NCBI GenBank assembly: GCA_025210965.1
Contig: JAOAQY010000086.1
Coordinates: forward strand, 1-52,862
Source: Tissierellales bacterium
GTDB lineage: Bacteria; Bacillota; Clostridia; Tissierellales; JAOAQY01
Direction: 5' to 3'
DNA length: 52,862 nucleotides
The notes under the pieces are model-generated. The model ran no database searches. It saw only the letters and a program-made list of their open reading frames with translations, and had not been told where the DNA came from. The position numbers and the translations under genes were made by a program. Below, one piece after another: positions 36,901-44,692 of the stretch; the first letter of the stretch is position 1; the number at the start of each line of letters is the position of its first letter.

Positions 36901-37241
36901 TCTTTTTTGTATGCTTTCTTGAATAGTATTAGATCTTTGCTCTCATTTTCTAGTATCTTTCTCACGAGCATCATTTTACCAAGATTATCTATATAATTTG
37001 TTTCTTTTATTTCTTGATTCTCATTTATTAACCTATCTCCCAATCTTTTAAAGCTAAGCACCTCTAAAAGCATAAGTCCAGCCGTATCAAATTCTTTTAT
37101 CAATTGTTCTTCTGTTTGAAGTGTACTCTGTTCTGGTACTAATACCAGAAATTCTTTTTCATTTTTATTTCTATTATTCCATTCATCATTTATGTATGCA
37201 GCTCTATTTTGATTTCCTCTGCCCTTTATTATTGTAAACAT
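33912..37241 (-). CDS. addB: AddB helicase-nuclease subunit, Walker A degenerate
   Basis: This is the second subunit of AddAB (1109 residues), with an inactive helicase fold, a 5'-strand nuclease and an iron-sulfur cluster. The cluster cysteines are all present: C754 in FIACPFSHFVRYGL, and CxxCx5C at 1066, 1069 and 1075 (CQYCDYKSIC). The nuclease motif is GRIDRVDVGQDGEQKYVKVIDYKSG. Unusually, the N-terminal Walker A, normally GRxGSGKT in AddB, reads KGRGNQNRAAY, so the Gly-Lys-Thr loop is lost. The start is well marked (GGGAGGGAAAA then ATG), so this is not a mis-called start. Length and the rest of the protein are normal. Confidence 0.94.
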   Translation of the reverse strand: MFTIIKGRGNQNRAAYINDEWNNRNKNEKEFLVLVPEQSTLQTEEQLIKEFDTAGLMLLEVLSFKRLGDRLINENQEIKETNYIDNLGKMMLVRKILENESKDLILFKKAYKKEGFLLETVKLLDELRRNETPVELLEVCIKKLDKDPLTKQKFKDIARIYEVYNTYFETSFNDELDYNRLYIDAIQYSDDLKNKVIWIMDFDGFTALEMKIIEAMANKGVDVKVILDFEEENEIFLNVQNTSQRIVERLSELGIDTQIIENPYVVFQNEELNALEKYYYLPEKRGAMDVETSRTTLWYGKSPYEEVEKLAAKITQYIQSGQYNYRDIGIVTNQMETYLPIIKRTFSEFNIPYFNDEKRKITSNPAIKLIMSSLDICLKNFRYEDVFRYLKTDLLDLDLELMYVFENYALQYGIRGNRWLKPFEYEFNYLESIESLREEIIMPLKELNESIRQSKRVRDQIDSIKLFLNTIDFEKCLENKIEVLYENNWNDYAQEYEQIREIIETVFDQLELLLGEATMSLKELRSLLESGFAEYEIGLIPTTIDEVIVGSIDRIKHRQSKITFLVGTNDGAIPKNFQDSGILLDDEKMILKEAGVPIYSDIATLMREDRMSFYKVLATTSDYLEISYTLSNIDGKAMRESILIPRLKELLVKIPEHTEIQKTERDEYLLEKIAYKNLIKHLRLSVDGIELESKWANIYQKLQESSKFENRPEQIFDALYYDNRQEAINPYQVKKLYPSPIQTSISRIEKFIACPFSHFVRYGLRPKERKEYELKAPEIGEFFHQSIENFSKQIHIKKKKWKDLSNDEIEKTVEEVIDELAPRFSNELLSSSEKNKYALKRLERICKRATHTLVEHVKMGDFEPALFEAIFENILIELPTGEIIELKGRIDRVDVGQDGEQKYVKVIDYKSGHKKFSLSDVYNGLELQLVVYLDQAMEMLKKRGEFLPGGCLYFKIDDPMVENIADDGEIIEKNIMKALKMSGIVLKDLRLVQSMDHTLEEGSKSDIIPVEITKKEDFSKRSSALELDEFEGLIKYTKQKLIESAEKIVCGNMEIEPYKDGDNTPCQYCDYKSICQFDTKFKNAYRKVPKLTDEEILKVIKTSKNEGEC

Positions 37242-37281
37242 TTTTCCCTCCCGAACTCCTACAGCATTTTATTTTAATTCT

Positions 37282-37307
37282 AAAAAAAGGGTATCTCTCG
37301 ACACCCT
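37282..37307 (-). terminator. Terminator after the 130-residue membrane protein
   Basis: On the minus strand AGGGTGTC pairs with GATACCCT across a GAGA tetraloop (37288-37307), then seven Ts. It overlaps the stop codon. Confidence 0.88.
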
Positions 37308-37698
37308 ATTGTTCTTTTCTATGCTTCATTCCATGATATATTTCTCCAATTACTCCAAGCAATCCACTATAGAAAATAAACTCAACAAATGACATAAATC
37401 CAACTACTTGAAATGCTCCGTTGTTTGATATAAATGCCATGTATAGTAGATATATTATTCCAGCAATACTTCCTATCATCATGAATAAATATATTCGCTT
37501 AAGCCCTAAAATGCCAAAGAAGCAATGAATGATGTTAAATATGGCAGCTAAAACCATGTATTTAAACACTAATTCGCTCTGTACTTCTCCTCTAATTTTT
37601 ACTCCAAATGCTAATGAAAATACAACGGTTAATACAAGTGTACTTATAATTAATCGAAGTATCCACCTCTTACTGTATTTTTCAGGTATAATTTTCAT
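37306..37698 (-). CDS. Small four-helix membrane protein, unknown
   Basis: I recognise no family in this 130-residue protein. It has four hydrophobic helices (about 12-32, 45-65, 68-88 and 96-118; for example ILRLIISTLVLTVVFSLAF and IYLFMMIGSIAGIIYLLYMA) with short loops and a His/Lys/Arg-rich C-terminal end (EIYHGMKHRKEQ). GAGG precedes the ATG. It follows the hydroxyacid dehydrogenase gene by 13 bases and ends at a terminator. Its role is not readable. Confidence 0.65.
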   Translation of the reverse strand: MKIIPEKYSKRWILRLIISTLVLTVVFSLAFGVKIRGEVQSELVFKYMVLAAIFNIIHCFFGILGLKRIYLFMMIGSIAGIIYLLYMAFISNNGAFQVVGFMSFVEFIFYSGLLGVIGEIYHGMKHRKEQ

Positions 37699-37711
37699 CT
37701 GCTAGTCCTCC

Positions 37712-38668
37712 CTATTTTGTCACTTGAGTTAATGGTTCTCTACCTTCTAATACTTCTATTATATTTCTAGCTGCTAGTATACCCATATCTGTTCTAGTTT
37801 CTCTAGATGCACTGCCAATATGTGGAGTCAGCACGACTTGCTCCATAGCTAATAATTTTTTTGGAACCATTGGTTCCTCCTCAAAAACATCTAATCCAGC
37901 GCCCCATATTAATTTGTTTTCTAGAGCATTTATTAAAGCTTCTTGATCTACCACACTGCCTCTAGATGTATTTATAAGTATTGTATTTGGTTTCATTTCT
38001 TTAAAAGCTTGCTTATCTACCATGTGATATGTTTCTTTAGTTAATGGAACATGTATAGACAATACATCACTTTTCTCATATAATTCTTGTTTACTAACCC
38101 ATCTAGCTCCATATTTTTTTTCAAACAATTCATCTCTAGATCTATTATGGTAAATAACATCCATATCATAGCCCAAGCTCTTTTTTACAAATGCCTTTCC
38201 TATTCTACCAGCACCTAATATTCCAAGTGTCTTGCCATATAAATCCTGACCGAGTAACAATGTCGGCTTAAACTGTTTCCAGTTTCCATCTCTAAGATAA
38301 TTATCTGCCTCGACAATTCTTCTAGAAACGCTCATAAGTAAAGCCCACGCCAATTCTGCTGTGGTCTCTGATAGTACATCAGGGGTATTTGTCAATACTA
38401 CATTTCTGTCTTTTGCAGCAATTACATCAAAGTTATCATACCCTACTGCATAATTTGCGCATATCTTTATATTAGGACACTCGTCAAAAAATTCTCCATC
38501 AATTTTGTCTGTTAGTTGAGTCAATACTGCATCACATTGTTTTGCATCTCTGTACAATTCTTCTTTCGTCATTGGACGATCTTCTGGATTCAATTTCACC
38601 TCAAAGTGTTTTTCTAACAATTCTATCGCCGCTCTGGGTATCTCTCTAGTTACCAATACTTTTTTCAT
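37712..38668 (-). CDS. D-2-hydroxyacid dehydrogenase (glyoxylate/hydroxypyruvate reductase-like)
   Basis: This is an NAD(P)H-dependent cytoplasmic enzyme (318 residues) that reduces a 2-oxoacid such as glyoxylate or hydroxypyruvate. The cofactor-binding loop is LGILGAGRIGKAFVKKSLG. The active site has the Arg in INTSRGSVVDQEALINAL, the Glu in GLDVFEEEP, and the His in VVLTPHIGSASRETR. The longer frame starts at 38695, but the ATG at 38668 has GGGAGGACG at good spacing and starts with MKKVLVTREIP as expected. Exact substrate is not determinable. It faces the beta-phosphoglucomutase gene across a shared promoter region with a dyad. Confidence 0.9.
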   Translation of the reverse strand: MKKVLVTREIPRAAIELLEKHFEVKLNPEDRPMTKEELYRDAKQCDAVLTQLTDKIDGEFFDECPNIKICANYAVGYDNFDVIAAKDRNVVLTNTPDVLSETTAELAWALLMSVSRRIVEADNYLRDGNWKQFKPTLLLGQDLYGKTLGILGAGRIGKAFVKKSLGYDMDVIYHNRSRDELFEKKYGARWVSKQELYEKSDVLSIHVPLTKETYHMVDKQAFKEMKPNTILINTSRGSVVDQEALINALENKLIWGAGLDVFEEEPMVPKKLLAMEQVVLTPHIGSASRETRTDMGILAARNIIEVLEGREPLTQVTK

Positions 38669-38720
38669 AGCTCGTCCTCCCTTTTTGTTATACATTACAA
38701 ACCTAATTATATATTACACC

Positions 38721-38746
38721 AAAATGGAGATTTTTAACACCATTTT
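38721..38746. promoter_or_regulatory. Imperfect operator-like dyad between divergent genes
   Basis: AAAATGG (38721-38727) and CCATTTT (38740-38746) are inverted copies 12 bases apart, between the start of the dehydrogenase gene and the -10 box of pgmB. It could be a regulator site, or a chance repeat in AT-rich DNA. Confidence 0.3.
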
Positions 38747-38757
38747 CCAATGAATTT

Positions 38758-38766
38758 TGCTATAAT
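38758..38766 (+). promoter_or_regulatory. Extended -10 promoter of pgmB
   Basis: TGCTATAAT on the plus strand, about 50 bases before the pgmB ATG. It is an extended -10 element with no good -35 box. Confidence 0.5.
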
Positions 38767-38817
38767 GAAGTCGAATATTTTATATTTTATCGGACAAATA
38801 ATAGGAGGAATTTAAAG

Positions 38818-39468
38818 ATGACCATAAAAGCCTGTATTTTTGATTTAGATGGAGTTATAGTGGATACTGCCAAGTACCATTTTCTAGCTTGGAAAGAACT
38901 TGCAAATTCACTAGATATCCCATTTGATGAGAATGACAACGAGAAATTAAAGGGAGTAAGCAGAATGGCTTCTCTTGATATTATTTTGGATATTGGAGAT
39001 TTGCATTTAAGTTCTGAAGAAAAGGAAGAATTAGCATCAAAGAAAAATTCTCGTTATTGCTCTTTTTTAAGTGATATGACTGAAAGTGAAATTCTCCCAG
39101 GTGCAAAGGAATTCTTGCTTAATTTAAAGGCATCTGGAATAAAAATAGCACTTGGCTCTGCTAGCAAAAATGCTCCTACTATATTGAATCATCTAGGTAT
39201 AACTGATCTATTTGATGTAATTGTAGACGGCAATCACGTAACTAAAGCAAAACCTGATCCTGAAGTTTTCAAATTAGGAGCTGACCAGCTAGGTATTGAT
39301 TATAGTGACTGCGTAGTATTTGAAGATTCTATAGCTGGTTTAGAAGCTGCTAAGAGACTTGATATGCATACTATCGGAATAGGTAAAAAAAATCAGCTTC
39401 CTCTAGCTGATTATGTATTTGAAGATTTATCCTCTCTTAATTATAAAAAACTTTGCCAGCTTTTTTAG
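38818..39468 (+). CDS. pgmB: Beta-phosphoglucomutase
   Basis: This converts beta-glucose 1-phosphate to glucose 6-phosphate in maltose or trehalose breakdown (216 residues). It is a HAD phosphatase-fold mutase. The nucleophile/acid-base pair is D9 and D11 in FDLDGVIVDTAKYH. The cap loop begins near LKGVSRMASLDIIL, and GSASKNAPTIL and KPDPEVFKLGA carry the later HAD motifs, with FEDSIAGLEAA as the last. AGGAGG precedes the ATG. Other HAD sugar phosphatases share this layout, but the DTAKYHFLAWKELA and GVSRMASL segments favour a beta-phosphoglucomutase. Its terminator starts inside the coding region. Confidence 0.92.
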   Translation: MTIKACIFDLDGVIVDTAKYHFLAWKELANSLDIPFDENDNEKLKGVSRMASLDIILDIGDLHLSSEEKEELASKKNSRYCSFLSDMTESEILPGAKEFLLNLKASGIKIALGSASKNAPTILNHLGITDLFDVIVDGNHVTKAKPDPEVFKLGADQLGIDYSDCVVFEDSIAGLEAAKRLDMHTIGIGKKNQLPLADYVFEDLSSLNYKKLCQLF

Positions 39469-39481
39469 GCAAAGTTTTTTT
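39446..39481 (+). terminator. Terminator overlapping the end of pgmB
   Basis: AAAAACTTTGCC pairs with GGCAAAGTTTTT (39446-39457 and 39468-39479). The final codons of pgmB form the left arm and loop; the TAG stop is at 39466-39468. Confidence 0.85.
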
Positions 39482-39497
39482 GTAATTAAATTTATTT

Positions 39498-41099
39498 CTA
39501 ATCAAATTTTCTATAATTTGCTATAATTCTATCCGCAACTTTAATGCCATCAACAGCTGCTGACATTATTCCACCAGCATAACCAGCGCCTTCTCCACAA
39601 GGATACAATCCACTACAATTTGTGCTTTCTAAACTCTTCTGATCTCTTATAATTCTGACTGGAGATGAACTTCTAGATTCTACACCAGTCAAGACTGCAT
39701 CTGGCATCGCAAACCCTTTCATCCTCTTGTCAATGTTTACTATAGCTTCCCTAATTGTCTGCGCCATATCCTCTGTCAAATAACTTTCTAACTCTGTCCA
39801 CTTCACTCCAGGTCTATATGAAGGTTTAACGCTTCCACACCCTGTTGACTTTCTTTTCTTTAGCAAGTCTCCTACTTTTTGTGCAGGCGCTTTATAATCG
39901 GAACCTCCTGCAACAAAAGCTCTCTCTTCTAATTCTCTTTGAAAATACATTCCCGCAAGCACGTGATTGCTACCGAAATCATTCTCATCTACTGGTACTA
40001 ATATAGCACTATTTGCATTTTCTGCATCTCTAGCATGCTCACTCATGCCATTTGTGACTAGCCTTCCATTCTCAGAAGCAGCAGCAACTACTAATCCTCC
40101 TGGACACATACAAAATGTATGTGCTCTTCTTCCATCTTCTCCATGGTAGACTTGCTTATAATCGGCTGCACCTAATCGTTCACTCTGAGCATACTTTCCA
40201 TATTGAATCTTGTCTATATGATTTTGAGGATGCTCAATTCTAACACCCACTGCAAATGGTTTTTGAGACATATCTATTCCATTTTCAAAAAGCATCTCAA
40301 ATGTATCTCTTGCACTATGTCCTATAGCTAGTACTGCTACTTCTGTATCTATTTTTTCTCCCGAATCTAATATAATACCATTTAACAATCGATTTTCTAC
40401 GGTTAACTTTTCAACTTTTGTATCAAAAACTACTTTTCCGCCCATTTTTATTATAGACTCTCTGATGTTTTTGACTACTTTTTTCAATACATCTGTTCCT
40501 ATGTGTGGTTTTGAATCATATAGTATTTCTTTCGGTGCTCCTGCCTCGACAAATAATTCTAAAACTTTCTTACATCGGATGTCCTTTATTCCAGTAGTAA
40601 GCTTTCCATCCGAAAATGTTCCAGCTCCACCTTCCCCAAATTGAACATTAGAATTTTCTTTTAATACCCCATTGTTCCAAAATTCTTCTATGTCTTTCGA
40701 TCGCTGATCTACTTCACTACCTCTTTCAATTACTATAGGTTTATAGCCCTCTTTGGCAAGTATATACCCTGCCATCAAACCTGCTGGACCACTTCCAATT
40801 ACTATAGGCGAATTTTTTAGTATAACATTCCCACTCTCCGGAGTCTCATATTTCTTTTTAGATGGTAAAGTGTATACGTTTTTAGGTATATTTAATAATA
40901 ATTTTTTTTCATTTTTCAGCTCTACTTTCACGCTATACGTAAAATGTATCTGGTCTTTTTTTCTGGCATCTAGCGATTTTTTTGCTATTCTAACACTCAT
41001 TATGAGTTCCGGCGATATTCTAAGTTTCTTTGCTATTTTTTGCTTTAACTTAGACTCTGGCTCATCTAAATGCAATTTTATATTTGATAATTGAATCAT
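39498..41099 (-). CDS. FAD-dependent dehydrogenase-like flavoprotein (COG2509 type)
   Basis: This is a flavoprotein of 533 residues with an N-terminal domain of about 90 residues and a Rossmann FAD site in PIVIGSGPAGLMAGYIL (about 95-111) followed by PIVIERG. Later motifs are FGEGGAGTFSDGKLTTGIKD, VLAIGHSARDTFEML, GVRIEHPQ and GLYPCGEGAGYAGGIMSAAVDG. These are typical of the uncharacterised COG2509 dehydrogenases. The substrate is unknown; no redox-active CxxC is seen. GGGGGAAG precedes the ATG. It is last in a three-gene operon with a HI0933-like flavoprotein and a TraB protein. Confidence 0.88.
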   Translation of the reverse strand: MIQLSNIKLHLDEPESKLKQKIAKKLRISPELIMSVRIAKKSLDARKKDQIHFTYSVKVELKNEKKLLLNIPKNVYTLPSKKKYETPESGNVILKNSPIVIGSGPAGLMAGYILAKEGYKPIVIERGSEVDQRSKDIEEFWNNGVLKENSNVQFGEGGAGTFSDGKLTTGIKDIRCKKVLELFVEAGAPKEILYDSKPHIGTDVLKKVVKNIRESIIKMGGKVVFDTKVEKLTVENRLLNGIILDSGEKIDTEVAVLAIGHSARDTFEMLFENGIDMSQKPFAVGVRIEHPQNHIDKIQYGKYAQSERLGAADYKQVYHGEDGRRAHTFCMCPGGLVVAAASENGRLVTNGMSEHARDAENANSAILVPVDENDFGSNHVLAGMYFQRELEERAFVAGGSDYKAPAQKVGDLLKKRKSTGCGSVKPSYRPGVKWTELESYLTEDMAQTIREAIVNIDKRMKGFAMPDAVLTGVESRSSSPVRIIRDQKSLESTNCSGLYPCGEGAGYAGGIMSAAVDGIKVADRIIANYRKFD

Positions 41100-41109
41100 G
41101 AACTTCCCC

Positions 41110-42354
41110 CTAACAACTTTCTCCCGCTAAATGACCTGTTGAAAATGCTATCTGCAAATTATATCCGCCAGTATATGCATCTACATCGATTAATTCACCA
41201 GCAAAATATAAACCTTCTATGAGTTTTGATTCCATAGTAGATGGATTTATTTCATCTACATTAACTCCTCCAGCTGTCACTATCGCCTCTTCTATAGGTC
41301 TAAAATCATCTAATTTAAATTTCAAATGTTTTAAGAGTTTACATAGATTTTGTCTCTCTTCTCTAGTTATTTGGTTTACTTTTTTCTCAGGATCTATCCC
41401 AGATAATTTTATAATTATATCTATCATTTTTTTCGGCAATAATTCATTTATAGAATTTTTAAATTGTTTATTGTTATTTTTCTCAAAATCACGTTGCAAC
41501 CGTTGATCTAATTTAGATTCATCCAATGCAGGTTTTAAATCTATTTCGGCAAATATATCATCAAATGACTTTTTCTTAGAACTATTTATCGCATTTAGTA
41601 GTTTTCTACTTCCTGATAGTACCAATGGTCCTGATATACCAAAATGAGTAAAAATCATCTCACCTAAGTCCTTATATACAACCTTATTTCCTTTTTTAAG
41701 ACTTAGTGTTATATTTCTAAGCGATAATCCCTGCAAGTCTCTAACCCATTTTTCAGCTGATACAAGTGGTACTAGCGATGGGTATATATCTGTAATATTA
41801 TGGCCCATTGATTTAGCTAATTTATATCCATCTCCAGTAGAGCCTGTCTTTGGATAACTTTTCCCTCCTGTAGCTAATATCAATACATCACAATTGTATT
41901 TTTTGCCGCTGTCTACCTCTACTGCTTTTATTTTACTATTCTCTGTAACAATTTTTGTAACCCTCTGTTTTGTGTAGATTTCTACTCCACATTCTCTTAA
42001 ATCATCTATCAATGCTTCTACTACATCCATTGCTCTATCACTCTTTGGGAAAACTCTCTGCCCTCTCTCAACTTTAGTAGGAACTCCTAGGCTTTCAAAA
42101 TAATCTATTGTTTGCTCATTTGTGTATTGATAAAATGCACTGTATAAGAAATATTTATTTCCTTCCACTTGTTCCATTATATCTTCTATTTCACCTGCAT
42201 TTGTTATATTACAACGACCTTTTCCAGTTATAGATAGCTTTACTCCAAGTCTATCTCTTCGCTCCAAAAGGGTTACATTATATCCTTTTTTGGCTGCTGT
42301 TCTAGCTGCCATCATTCCAGCTGGTCCACCGCCAACAACTACTACATTCTTCAT
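41110..42354 (-). CDS. HI0933/YhiN-family flavoprotein
   Basis: This is a FAD-binding oxidoreductase of 414 residues of the HI0933 (YhiN/YtfP) family; its reaction is not known. It starts NVVVVGGGPAGMMAARTAAKK, followed by GKGRCNITNA, a strong family signature near residue 60. Further on come LATGGKSYPKTGSTGDGYKLA and, at the end, GLYFAGELIDVDAYTGGYNLQIA. Length and layout are normal. AAGGAG precedes the ATG. It lies between the TraB-type gene and the COG2509 flavoprotein with 10-13 base gaps. Confidence 0.92.
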   Translation of the reverse strand: MKNVVVVGGGPAGMMAARTAAKKGYNVTLLERRDRLGVKLSITGKGRCNITNAGEIEDIMEQVEGNKYFLYSAFYQYTNEQTIDYFESLGVPTKVERGQRVFPKSDRAMDVVEALIDDLRECGVEIYTKQRVTKIVTENSKIKAVEVDSGKKYNCDVLILATGGKSYPKTGSTGDGYKLAKSMGHNITDIYPSLVPLVSAEKWVRDLQGLSLRNITLSLKKGNKVVYKDLGEMIFTHFGISGPLVLSGSRKLLNAINSSKKKSFDDIFAEIDLKPALDESKLDQRLQRDFEKNNNKQFKNSINELLPKKMIDIIIKLSGIDPEKKVNQITREERQNLCKLLKHLKFKLDDFRPIEEAIVTAGGVNVDEINPSTMESKLIEGLYFAGELIDVDAYTGGYNLQIAFSTGHLAGESC

Positions 42355-42367
42355 AATACAATCTCCT

Positions 42368-43537
42368 TTAGTTCAACAATGTTTGCACAAAAGTATTGAC
42401 AACTCCAGCTCCACCGATAAGTGTACCCAAAGTACTTCCTAAATTGGCAAACGCTACTACTAATAATATTCTAGTTACTCTGTTTTTCCAAAAACCTTTG
42501 ATACTAGTTAAGTCTTCTGATAAGCTTGATAAGTCTTTTACATTCGGTTTTCTAACAAACGCTTCAACCAATCCTGCAAACCAACCAGCTGCTAAAAGAG
42601 GATTTAGCGAACTAATAGGCGCTATTACCAATGCTGTAAGTATAGACAGCGGATGTCCTAACGCACAAACTACTCCAATAGCTGAAAGTGTACCATTCCA
42701 AAATAACCATGTCAAAATTTGATCTATTCCTGCATCTCTGTTTTTGAATAATGTATATCCTATTATAGTAAGTATGGCTACAGTTATTCCCCAACCAATC
42801 CATTTTTTATTTGATTTCTTAGTAGGTATCTCTGTTAACTTTTTCATATCTTGAGTCTTAAATATTTCTTTTCTAACTCCTGGTACATGTGCTGCACCTA
42901 ATACTGCAACGATTTTCTCCCCTGGAGCATTTTTTATCTTATTTGCAAGGTATTGATCTCTTTCGTCAACAAGAGTCTCCTTAAGCTCTGGAAAACTCAT
43001 TGAAAGTTCATTTAGTGCTGATTCTAATAAATCTTCTGTTTTCATTTTTTCTAAATCTTCTTCTGTTATTTCTTCATCGTCAAATGCACTCAATATAACT
43101 TGTGTTATAAGTTTAAACTTACCACCTAATCCCATATTAGCCCATATTCTTTTAAATGTCGTCTGTATATTTCTATCTGCTAATACCAATTCTGCATCTA
43201 TTTCCTTGGCAGATTCTATACCTTGTATCATCTCTTTTCCAGGTTCTATGCCAAGTTTTTCACCAATTCTTTTCTGATATGAACTCATTATCATATTTGT
43301 CAAAAGCAGCATAGCCTGTTTGTTCTTTATTACTTTTACGATATCCATGTTTTCCCAGCTATCTTTTTTAGTAATAGTCTTGTATCTGCCTTCACAAAGC
43401 TCAACACATACTGCGTCTGGCCTTTCTGCATCTATTATTTCTTTTACCTGTTCCACACTGTGCTTACTTACATGGGCCGTAGCAATCAATACGATTTCTT
43501 TGCCGTCTATATACATTCTGTAAATATTTTCTTCCAT
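42368..43537 (-). CDS. TraB/PrgY-family membrane protein
   Basis: This is a 389-residue protein of the TraB family. About 235 N-terminal residues form the TraB domain. They start with ATAHVSKHSVEQVKEII, then DAVCVELCEGRYKTI, and near its end VAVLGAAHVPGV, all typical motifs. The C-terminal part has about four membrane helices (WIGWGITVAILTIIGYTLF, WLFWNGTLSAIGVVCAL, HPLSILTALVIAPISSL and ILLVVAFANLGSTLGTLIG). In enterococcal plasmids the relatives limit a peptide pheromone, but chromosomal homologs like this have no proven function. A protease-like role is suggested from related folds only. It is first in its operon. Confidence 0.88.
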   Translation of the reverse strand: MEENIYRMYIDGKEIVLIATAHVSKHSVEQVKEIIDAERPDAVCVELCEGRYKTITKKDSWENMDIVKVIKNKQAMLLLTNMIMSSYQKRIGEKLGIEPGKEMIQGIESAKEIDAELVLADRNIQTTFKRIWANMGLGGKFKLITQVILSAFDDEEITEEDLEKMKTEDLLESALNELSMSFPELKETLVDERDQYLANKIKNAPGEKIVAVLGAAHVPGVRKEIFKTQDMKKLTEIPTKKSNKKWIGWGITVAILTIIGYTLFKNRDAGIDQILTWLFWNGTLSAIGVVCALGHPLSILTALVIAPISSLNPLLAAGWFAGLVEAFVRKPNVKDLSSLSEDLTSIKGFWKNRVTRILLVVAFANLGSTLGTLIGGAGVVNTFVQTLLN

Positions 43538-43596
43538 ATATATGCCTCTTTCTCGTTCTATTTGCTTCCCTGTCTATTTCTGTAAATATAACATCA

Positions 43597-43634
43597 AAAA
43601 AAATAAACTAAGTTTACGCATAAACTTAGTTTAT
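43597..43634 (-). terminator. Terminator after the SLT transglycosylase gene
   Basis: The arms at 43603-43616 and 43621-43634 form a perfect 14-base stem around a TGCG loop on the minus strand, then a T-run. It starts 12 bases past the stop. Confidence 0.92.
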
Positions 43635-43645
43635 AATGTTTAGCT

Positions 43646-44419
43646 TTATTTTTCAAGTCTTCTGCTATAATTACTCGCACGACTTGCTACAGTTTTAGAA
43701 TAAGTACTCCTGTAGGTATTGTTTCTTTCAAAATATGTCTTTGAACTATAAGGTCCTCTGTTGTACTCTGTCAATATACGATCCACATCATTCCCATATG
43801 CTTTTTGTAATATTGATAAGTATATCATTCCCAATCCAATATTATACTCTGGCTCAAATATTCTCTCTGGATTGTACTCTAAATTTAATAAATGACCATA
43901 TTCATTTGCAAGCCATTTTTCTGTAGATGGGATTATCTGACAATATCCTCTATCTTTAGCATTACCAACTTCGTATTGTTTAAATTTACTCTCTAAGTCA
44001 ATTAGCCCCAATACCAATGGTATACTTACATCTAATTCTTCAGAATACTTTACTATGACGCTTGAAGTTTGAAGATCAAGTGGCGTGTTTTCGAAAATCT
44101 TAACCGCCTTCTCCACATGTGCATCATTTTCTAAGTTTAAATACTTAGCCATTTTTTTCGATAAAATATATGCTTCCGATTGCCTTATGTCATTTAAAGC
44201 TTCATTTGCCTTGCTAAGTTCATTTTCTGTACGCTCTAGCTTTTTTTCAAGAAGAACTATCTCTTCTTGACTTTTTTTAAGTGCTTTCTCTTGCTCTGCA
44301 CGCTTAGCTTCAACTGTCATCGTCCAATAACATCCAACGATAGTCAATGCCAATACTAGAATTGTGAAAACAGAAAATAATCTCGGGGCTGCGCTCCTCT
44401 TTTCTCTTTCAAAACTCAT
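43646..44419 (-). CDS. Membrane-anchored SLT lytic transglycosylase
   Basis: This is a cell-wall enzyme of about 257 residues. A short basic N-terminus (SFEREKRSAAPR) and one membrane helix (FSVFTILVLALTIVGCYW) precede a coiled coil of about 60 residues. The SLT domain follows with catalytic Glu in LVLGLIDLESKFKQ, then KDRGYCQIIPSTEKWLA and LTEYNRGPYSS. A longer frame reaches 44464, but its start has no ribosome site, whereas the ATG at 44419 has GTGAGGAAG. It is a type II membrane protein with the enzyme outside. It is unrelated in order to the other SLT-like gene at 27-28 kb, which has a large cytosolic part. It has its own promoter and terminator. Confidence 0.86.
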   Translation of the reverse strand: MSFEREKRSAAPRLFSVFTILVLALTIVGCYWTMTVEAKRAEQEKALKKSQEEIVLLEKKLERTENELSKANEALNDIRQSEAYILSKKMAKYLNLENDAHVEKAVKIFENTPLDLQTSSVIVKYSEELDVSIPLVLGLIDLESKFKQYEVGNAKDRGYCQIIPSTEKWLANEYGHLLNLEYNPERIFEPEYNIGLGMIYLSILQKAYGNDVDRILTEYNRGPYSSKTYFERNNTYRSTYSKTVASRASNYSRRLEK

Positions 44420-44533
44420 TGTTGCTTCCTCACTTTCTGATTCTTCATAATTATCTTTCATCAATCAAATTTATTGTTTTTTTCTTATATGTCTTAAATG
44501 AAAGTAGATGCCGTATTTAGCACCCAGTTATGA

Positions 44534-44562
44534 AATATAACACATTTTACAAAAGCTTGCAA
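44534..44562 (-). promoter_or_regulatory. Promoter of the SLT transglycosylase gene
   Basis: TTGCAA, 17 bases, TATATT on the minus strand, giving a leader of about 110 bases before the chosen ATG. The rest of this 228-base gap before thiI shows nothing else I can support. Confidence 0.5.
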
Positions 44563-44692
44563 GCTGATATGAGTTTCTTGTCAAAAATGAACATTAAAGA
44601 TAGTTGAAAACAAGCCATCCAAATTCAAATATGACATTTCTATAACCATTTTCTGAATTTTTCACAATTATAATCACTTATTAGTTTTTTAA

